Origin: Alloactinosynnema sp. L-07
GTDB taxonomy: Bacteria; Actinomycetota; Actinomycetes; Mycobacteriales; Pseudonocardiaceae
NCBI RefSeq assembly: GCF_900070365.1
Contig: NZ_LN850107.1
Location: 7,254,001-7,318,000, forward strand
DNA: 64,000 nucleotides
Direction of reading: 5' to 3'
In this document: in pieces, positions 58,781 through 64,000 of the stretch
How positions within the stretch are numbered: the stretch's first letter is position 1
Layout of the letters: the number at the start of each line of letters is the position of its first letter
Made by a program: the position numbers and the translations under genes
Notes under the pieces: generated by a model
Seen by the model: only the letters and a program-made list of their open reading frames with translations
The model's database searches: none
What the model was told of the DNA's origin: nothing

Positions 58781-59857
58781 ATGCGCACAGCGGCGGTGAT
58801 CGGCGGGGGAATCGGTGGGCTGGCCACGGCGGCCGGGCTCGCCCAGCGTGGGTGGGATGTCCGGGTGCACGAGCAGGCCCCGGCATTCGACGAGGTCGGG
58901 GCCGGTATCTCGATCTGGGGCAACGCTTTGCGTGCACTGGACGCCCTCGGCATCGGGGACGCGGTGCGCGCGGCGGGCGCGCACCCCGGCCGCGGCGGAT
59001 TCCGGGACAAGCGGGGCCGCTGGATCATGCGCGGCACCGGCGAGCCGGGCGAACTGCTGATGCTGCGCCGCGCCGATCTGCTCAAGATCCTGGTCGACGC
59101 CGTTCCCGCCGGTGCCCTGCGGCCGGGGCAGCGGGTGGACCGGTTCGACCCGACGACGGTCGACCTGCTCGTCGGCGCCGACGGAGCCCGCAGCGCGGTG
59201 CGGCGGACCTACTGGTCTGACGCCCCGGGTCCGCGCTTCATCGGCAGCACCGCGTGGCGCATGACCGTGCCCGCCGCGGGCATCCCGGCCTTCGACGGCA
59301 ACGAGACCTGGGGCGACGGCGCCGTCTTCGGCGCGTTCCCGATGGGCGACCGGCTCTACTGCTACGCGGGTGCGCGGGCCCCGGAGGGCGAGCGCGCCGA
59401 CGAACTTCCTGAGCTGCGCCGCCGCTTCGCGGGCTGGCCGGAGCCCATCCCGTCGATCCTCGCCGCCGCGGACCCAGCCGCGGTCATGCGCCACGACGTC
59501 TACTCCCAACCGCCCCTGGACACCTTTGTCCGCGACAACGTCGTCTTGGTCGGCGACGCCGCCCACGCCATGGCCCCCTACCTGGGGCAAGGCGGCTGCC
59601 AGGCGATCGAGGACGCCGTGAGCCTGGCGATCCTGGCCTCCCGCGACGACTTGGCCGCGGGCCTGCGTGAATACGACCGAATCCGCAGGCCGCGCGCGCA
59701 GAAGATCGTCAAGCGGTCCTTGGCGGTGGTGAAGATGGTGCACCTGCCGTACAAGCCCGCCGCGGTGGTCCGGAACGCCGGTCTGCGGATGATCCCGGCC
59801 GCGGTCCTGCGGCGGTCCGTGACCGGCATGCTGGACTGGACGCCGCCCACCCCATAG
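58781..59857 (+). CDS. FAD-dependent monooxygenase (aromatic hydroxylase type)
   Basis: The 358-residue protein has the Rossmann motif GGGIGGLATA at the N-terminus, the DG-type motif LLVGADGARSAVR and GDAAHAMAPYLGQGG near the C-terminus, as in PHBH-type hydroxylases. It probably hydroxylates or epoxidises an aromatic or planar compound, perhaps in detoxification, and is controlled by the divergent TetR. Confidence 0.87.
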   Translation: MRTAAVIGGGIGGLATAAGLAQRGWDVRVHEQAPAFDEVGAGISIWGNALRALDALGIGDAVRAAGAHPGRGGFRDKRGRWIMRGTGEPGELLMLRRADLLKILVDAVPAGALRPGQRVDRFDPTTVDLLVGADGARSAVRRTYWSDAPGPRFIGSTAWRMTVPAAGIPAFDGNETWGDGAVFGAFPMGDRLYCYAGARAPEGERADELPELRRRFAGWPEPIPSILAAADPAAVMRHDVYSQPPLDTFVRDNVVLVGDAAHAMAPYLGQGGCQAIEDAVSLAILASRDDLAAGLREYDRIRRPRAQKIVKRSLAVVKMVHLPYKPAAVVRNAGLRMIPAAVLRRSVTGMLDWTPPTP

Positions 59858-59890
59858 CTCCCTCACAGGTGGCTGCGGGAAGATCGACGG

Positions 59891-60598
59891 GTGCAGTCAG
59901 TTCCGGATCTTTGGCAGCAGCTCTTCGGCGACCAGTCCCGCCCGCCCGAGCCGGTCATCCTGGTGACCCTGGCCGTGGCGGCCGTCGTGGTGGTGGTCAA
60001 CGCCCTGTGGCGGCCCGCCCGCAACGTGATCACGATCGTCCACGAGGCGGGCCACGCGCTGGTCGCGGTGCTGGTCGGCCGCAGACTCTCGGGCATCCGG
60101 CTGCACTCCGACACCTCCGGCGTCACCGTCTCGCGCGGCAGGCCCGACGGCCCGGGGATGGTCTGCACGGCCCTGGCGGGCTACGTCGCGCCGTCGCTGC
60201 TCGGGCTCGGCTTCGCCGCGTTCCTCCAGACCGAGCGGGTGTCGGCCCTGCTGATGAGCTGCGCGGTGCTGCTGTTCGGCGTCCTGATCATGATCCGCAA
60301 CCTCTACGGCGCGCTGACCCTGATCGCCACCGGCGCGGTCCTGTTCGCGGTGTCCTGGTTCGCCACCGACACCGTCCAGGCCGCCTTCGCCTACCTCATC
60401 ACCTGGTTCCTCCTGCTCGGCGGCCTCCGCCCGGTCGGCGAGCTGCAGACCAAGCGCAGGCGCGGACAGGCCCGCGACTCCGACGCCGACCAGCTGGCCC
60501 GGCTGACCGGCGCGCCCGGATTCTTCTGGGTCGGCTCGTTCGGGCTCGTCAACCTCGGGGCGCTGGTCATCGCCGCTGGATGGCTGCTCCTAGGCTGA
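59891..60598 (+). CDS. M50-family metallopeptidase-like membrane protein
   Basis: The 235-residue protein has about six membrane spans and the zinc motif HEAGH (VHEAGHALVAVLVG, about residue 50). A second metal ligand motif typical of site-2 proteases is not obvious, so it belongs to the shorter M50B-like group. The GTG start lacks a strong ribosome binding site. Confidence 0.75.
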   Translation: MQSVPDLWQQLFGDQSRPPEPVILVTLAVAAVVVVVNALWRPARNVITIVHEAGHALVAVLVGRRLSGIRLHSDTSGVTVSRGRPDGPGMVCTALAGYVAPSLLGLGFAAFLQTERVSALLMSCAVLLFGVLIMIRNLYGALTLIATGAVLFAVSWFATDTVQAAFAYLITWFLLLGGLRPVGELQTKRRRGQARDSDADQLARLTGAPGFFWVGSFGLVNLGALVIAAGWLLLG

Positions 60599-60602
60599 CG
60601 GC

Positions 60603-61169
60603 ATGCCGAGACTGACCAGGGCGGAGAGCCAGGCGCGCACCCGCGAGCAGCTCCTCGCCACCGCGCGGGAGCTGTTCCTGCGCGACGGGTACCACCCGAC
60701 CTCGCTGGAGAAGGTGGCCGAGGCCGCCGGGTTCTCCAAGGGGGCGGTGTACTCCAACTTCCGCAACAAGGACGAGCTGTGCCTGGCCGTGCTCGACGAG
60801 ATCCACGCCGAGCACCTGGTCACCGTCGCGGGCCTGATCGCGGGCAAGTCCTTCGACGACGCCCTCACCGGGTTCGCCGAGTGGGCCGAACGAATGGTCG
60901 GCGACGAGGGCTGGACGATGCTGGAGGTCGAGTTCGCCGCGCACGCCCGCCGCGACCCCGCGCTCCGCGAGCAGCTCGCCCTGCGTGACCGCGCCGTCCG
61001 GGACGCCATCGCCATGGTCGCCGAGCCGTGGGACAGCGCGCTGCCCGCCGCCGACCTGGCCGTCGCGCTGCTCAGCCTGGGCATCGGCCTCGGCATCCAG
61101 CGCGTCATCGACCCCGACATTCCGGTCCGCGTCCTGGCCGACACGCTTCGCGCGCTGGTCAAGGCATAA
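60603..61169 (+). CDS. TetR family regulator
   Basis: The 188-residue protein has an N-terminal helix-turn-helix (TSLEKVAEAAGFSKGAVYSNF) and a TetR C-terminal domain. It starts four bases after the metalloprotease stop, so the two genes are co-transcribed. Target unknown. Confidence 0.88.
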   Translation: MPRLTRAESQARTREQLLATARELFLRDGYHPTSLEKVAEAAGFSKGAVYSNFRNKDELCLAVLDEIHAEHLVTVAGLIAGKSFDDALTGFAEWAERMVGDEGWTMLEVEFAAHARRDPALREQLALRDRAVRDAIAMVAEPWDSALPAADLAVALLSLGIGLGIQRVIDPDIPVRVLADTLRALVKA

Positions 61170-61252
61170 GGCAGACTCGACAACCACGAACCGGTCGCAG
61201 GGATGTCGAGGACGGGCCGGTCTTCCAGATCACCCCGAGGAAGGGACACACC

Positions 61253-62503
61253 GTGAGCGACGAGCAGACCCCCGAAGCCATCGGCGAGATCGTCGCCGCG
61301 TGCGCGTCGAAGGCCAAGCTCGCCGCGCCGGACCTCGCGGGCGCCTCCGACGAGGCCGTCGACGCCGCGATCGGCGAGATGGCCGCCCGCCTGCACTCCA
61401 GCCGGGCCAAGATCCTCGCCGCCAACGCCGAGGACGTCGCCGCCGCCGAGGCCGCCGGGATGAGCGGCGGCCTACTCGACCGCCTGCGCATCACCGAGCA
61501 GCGCCTGGAGGAGATGGCCGAACAGCTGCGCCTGTTGGCCTCCGTCCCGCACCCGCCCGCCCAGACTCCCGTCCGTGACCTCGACGGCGGCCTGCGCCTG
61601 GTCGAGCTGCGCAAGCCGGTAGGGGTCATCGGGGCCAACTACGAGGCCCGCCCCAACGTGACCGTCGACGTGGCCTCCCAACTGGTCAAATCCCGCAACG
61701 CGGGCGTCCTGCGCACCGGCTCGGCCGCGCTCAAGTCGGCCACCGCGCTGGTCGACCAGGTCATCGCCCCCAGCCTGTCCGACGCGGGCATCGACCCCGA
61801 CGTCATCCAACTCGTGCCCACCCCCGACCGCGCCGCAGCAGGCGCGCTGGTCGAACTTCCCGACCTGATCCCCCTGGTCATCGTGCGCGGCAGCGGCCAG
61901 ACCACCCGCGACCTGGACCGCCGCGCCGCCAAGCACGGCGTACGCACCCTGGCCCACGCCGACGGCGGCGGCGTCCTCTACTACGACGCCAAGGCCGACC
62001 CCGCCCGCGCCGAGGACCTCATCACCCGCAGCCTCGACCGCCTAGGGGTCTGCAACCGCCTCAACCTCCTATTGGTCCACCGCGACATCTACGACGCGGC
62101 GCTGCCGGGCATCCAAGAAGCCCTGGCCAAGGCAGGGGTCACCCCGTCATTGCCGCCCCACGAGCACCCCCTCGGCTACGAGTGGGCACTAGACGGAGAC
62201 CACGAGGCCACCGTCACCATCGCCCCGGTCGACGGCCTGGACCAGGCAGTCCGCATCGCCAACCAGGACACCTCCGGCCTGGCCGCAGCCATCGTCACCG
62301 AAGACAAGACCGCCGCCAACCGCTTCATCACCACCTACACCGGCACCGGCGTCTTCTGGAACGCCCCCACCCGCCTACTGGACGGCTTCAAGCTGCGCGG
62401 AGTCCCCGAGACAGGCATCAACCTCGACCGAGTCCCCGGCCCCCGAGGCCCGGTCACCTTCACCGACCTGTCACTACGCCAGTACGCAGTGCTGCCCGCC
62501 TAA
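61253..62503 (+). CDS. proA: Gamma-glutamyl phosphate reductase
   Basis: The 416-residue protein is full-length ProA: PVGVIGANYEARPNVTVDVA, the active-site Cys in LGVCNRLN and a C-terminal GPVTFTDLSLRQY. It reduces gamma-glutamyl phosphate to glutamate semialdehyde in proline synthesis with NADPH. The GTG at 61253 follows GAGGAAGG. Housekeeping gene. Confidence 0.92.
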   Translation: MSDEQTPEAIGEIVAACASKAKLAAPDLAGASDEAVDAAIGEMAARLHSSRAKILAANAEDVAAAEAAGMSGGLLDRLRITEQRLEEMAEQLRLLASVPHPPAQTPVRDLDGGLRLVELRKPVGVIGANYEARPNVTVDVASQLVKSRNAGVLRTGSAALKSATALVDQVIAPSLSDAGIDPDVIQLVPTPDRAAAGALVELPDLIPLVIVRGSGQTTRDLDRRAAKHGVRTLAHADGGGVLYYDAKADPARAEDLITRSLDRLGVCNRLNLLLVHRDIYDAALPGIQEALAKAGVTPSLPPHEHPLGYEWALDGDHEATVTIAPVDGLDQAVRIANQDTSGLAAAIVTEDKTAANRFITTYTGTGVFWNAPTRLLDGFKLRGVPETGINLDRVPGPRGPVTFTDLSLRQYAVLPA

Positions 62504-62528
62504 GCAGCGCAACAGGCCAAGACCAACG

Positions 62529-62666
62529 GCCTGATTGGGTGGTTCGCCTTGATTTGGGGTGAATGGGCCTAAACTCGCGGTGCGGGTGAGGCTCCTTGAC
62601 CTCGCCTTTTGACCCGCACAGGCCCATTCGAGGGGCCCCAAATCAAGGCGAACCACCCAATCAGGC
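62529..62666. repeat. Long hairpin with perfect 31-bp arms
   Basis: The left arm (62529-62559) begins GCCTGATTGGGTGGTTCGCC and the right arm (62636-62666) is its exact complement. Inside, GAATGGGCCT pairs with AGGCCCATTC and GTGCGGGT with ACCCGCAC, so almost the whole 138 bases fold. It lies 26 bases after proA and may terminate it. It differs in sequence from P1/P2. The rest of 62667-62855 holds no gene I can support. Confidence 0.8.
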
Positions 62667-62855
62667 ACCCACGGATCAGCCCGCAGGCGCCCACGGTGCC
62701 AGTAGGCCCTGTGACGGCCGCCACCCGTGGCGAGGCCCACGTCAAACGGTGTCAACCCAGCCGAGCCACCCCCACCAGACGGGGCTAGGATTCCCCCGAG
62801 CCAGTGAGCCAGCGGCTCGACCATGTCCACCACCAGGCATATGCAGGAGGCAGGA

Positions 62856-64000
62856 GTGACTGCAGTAGCCCCGCAGCCGATCGCGACGCGGCCGTATCCG
62901 GCGCGCGAGACGCTCAAGGGTTCGTACCTGCTGCGGTTGTTCAGCACGACGGACCACAAGCAAATCGGCATCATGTACTTGGTCACCTCGTTCGCCTTCT
63001 TCATGGTGGGCGGCGCGATGGCCATGCTGATCCGCAGTGAGCTCGCCGTGCCGGGACAGCAGTTCCTGTCGCAGGAGCAGTACAACCAGCTGTTCACCAT
63101 GCACGGCACGATCATGCTGCTGCTGTACGCGACCCCGATCCTCTTCGGCTTCGCGAACTTCATCCTGCCGCTGCAGATCGGCTCGCCCGACGTGGCGTTC
63201 CCGAGGCTCAACGCGTTCTCGTACTGGCTGTACCTGTTCGGCGGCCTGATCGTGATGGCGGGCTTCCTGACCCCGGGTGGCGCCGCCGACTTCGGCTGGT
63301 TCGCCTACACCCCGCTGTCGGACAAGATCCACTCTCCGGGTGTCGGCGCGGACCTCTGGATCACCGGCCTGGTGGTCGCCGGTCTCGGCACCATCCTCGG
63401 CGCGGTCAACATGCTGACCACCGTGGTCTGCCTGCGCGCGCCCGGCATGACGATGTTCCGGATGCCCATTTTCGTGTGGAACATCCTGATCACCAGCATC
63501 CTCGTGCTGCTGGCCTTCCCGATCCTGACCGCCGCGCTGCTCGGCCTGCTGGCCGACCGGCAGATCGGCGCGCACGTGTTCGACCCGGCCAACGGCGGCG
63601 TGATCCTCTGGCAGCACCTGTTCTGGTTCTTCGGCCACCCCGAGGTCTACATCGTCGCGCTGCCGTTCTTCGGCATCGTGTCCGAGATCTTCCCGGTGTT
63701 CAGCCGCAAGCCGCTGTTCGGCTACCGCACCCTTATTTACGCGACCCTGGGTATCGCGGCGCTGTCGATGACGGTGTGGGCGCACCACATGTACGCGACC
63801 GGCGCGGTCCTGCTGCCGTTCTTCTCGTTCATGACGTTCCTCATCGCGGTCCCGACCGGGGTGAAGTTCTTCAACTGGATCGGCACGATGTGGAAGGGGC
63901 AACTCACCTTCGAGACACCGATGCTGTTCAGCGTCGGCTTCCTGGTGACGTTCCTCTTCGGTGGTCTGACGGGTGTCCTGCTGGCCGCCCCGGCGATCGA
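62856..64000 (+). CDS. ctaD: Cytochrome c oxidase subunit I (partial, continues past the window)
   Basis: About 381 residues are present. Haem a and Cu-B ligands are visible in [10 protein letters not shown], the FFGHPEVYI helix and the HH pair in WAHHMYATG. It is the catalytic subunit of the aa3 oxidase in the cytoplasmic membrane. GTG 62856 is preferred because AGGAGG is six bases upstream; in-frame ATGs at 62823 and 62841 are alternatives. The 3' end is cut by the window edge. Confidence 0.92.
   Translation, partial: MTAVAPQPIATRPYPARETLKGSYLLRLFSTTDHKQIGIMYLVTSFAFFMVGGAMAMLIRSELAVPGQQFLSQEQYNQLFTMHGTIMLLLYATPILFGFANFILPLQIGSPDVAFPRLNAFSYWLYLFGGLIVMAGFLTPGGAADFGWFAYTPLSDKIHSPGVGADLWITGLVVAGLGTILGAVNMLTTVVCLRAPGMTMFRMPIFVWNILITSILVLLAFPILTAALLGLLADRQIGAHVFDPANGGVILWQHLFWFFGHPEVYIVALPFFGIVSEIFPVFSRKPLFGYRTLIYATLGIAALSMTVWAHHMYATGAVLLPFFSFMTFLIAVPTGVKFFNWIGTMWKGQLTFETPMLFSVGFLVTFLFGGLTGVLLAAPAI

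Overview
The window is high-GC DNA with frequent GTG starts, purine-rich ribosome binding sites, a SARP regulator, an F420-type (LLM) oxidoreductase, Thr/Pro-rich secreted proteins and an LAxTG cell-wall anchor. This points to a filamentous actinomycete, most likely of the Pseudonocardiaceae type (Saccharothrix/Actinokineospora/Lentzea-like). That placement is inferred; no rRNA or other phylogenetic marker is present.

Layout. 0.36-8.3 kb is a cell-surface locus on the plus strand. It holds a PstS-like secreted binding protein, three exported proteins sharing a two-cysteine domain (one ends in an LAxTG anchor), a DUF916-like membrane protein, a sortase homologue without its catalytic His and Cys, and an orphan PstB-type ATPase. 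8.3-8.7 kb is a palindrome-rich repeat with an inverted copy at 34.86-35.27 kb. 8.9-18.4 kb is mixed: STAS and ankyrin proteins, a CAP protein divergent from a sigma factor fused to a zinc anti-sigma motif, a membrane span and an external CAP domain, an NmrA-like protein, a hemerythrin-like protein, a degenerate ABC ATPase, two DUF1772 proteins, an FG-GAP protein and an AraC regulator. 18.5-28.9 kb lies on the minus strand: multicopper oxidase with a membrane partner, an unknown protein, GNAT, PLP decarboxylase, alpha/beta hydrolase, SRPBCC, Tat-exported FAD oxidase, Baeyer-Villiger-type monooxygenase and CFA-type methyltransferase.

29.1-51.5 kb is a biosynthetic gene cluster on the plus strand, interrupted by a minus-strand SARP gene. 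It combines malonyl-CoA supply (carboxylase beta and epsilon), type II fatty-acid/polyketide enzymes (ACP, KAS III, FabG, KAS II, MaoC), a proline-to-pyrrole trio (adenylation protein, carrier protein, PltE/RedW-like dehydrogenase), an alpha-oxoamine synthase, four tryptophan-pathway homologues from anthranilate to indole (TrpD, TrpF, TrpC, TrpA, without TrpB or TrpE), an ectoine-synthase-like cupin, a cluster copy of MetK and a type II thioesterase. I infer a pyrrole/indole alkaloid with a type II acyl part, distantly like prodiginines. No prodiginine-type final condensing enzyme is in the window, so the product is open.

51.7-64 kb returns to ordinary chromosome: YCII protein, Cys-rich ArsR-like regulator with DoxX, Tex, cold-shock protein, SnoaL-like and LLM proteins, TetR with FAD monooxygenase, M50-like protease, a second TetR, ProA and the 5' part of cytochrome c oxidase subunit I.

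A recurring oddity is that several gene junctions are tandemly duplicated. At 30.3, 42.5 (twice) and 50.7 kb a micro-ORF starts like the downstream gene and ends like the upstream gene. Related micro-ORFs sit at 48.7 and 57.2 kb. Together with the dispersed palindromes and a 60-bp repeat embedded in two coding sequences, they suggest an active history of duplication and deletion around start codons.
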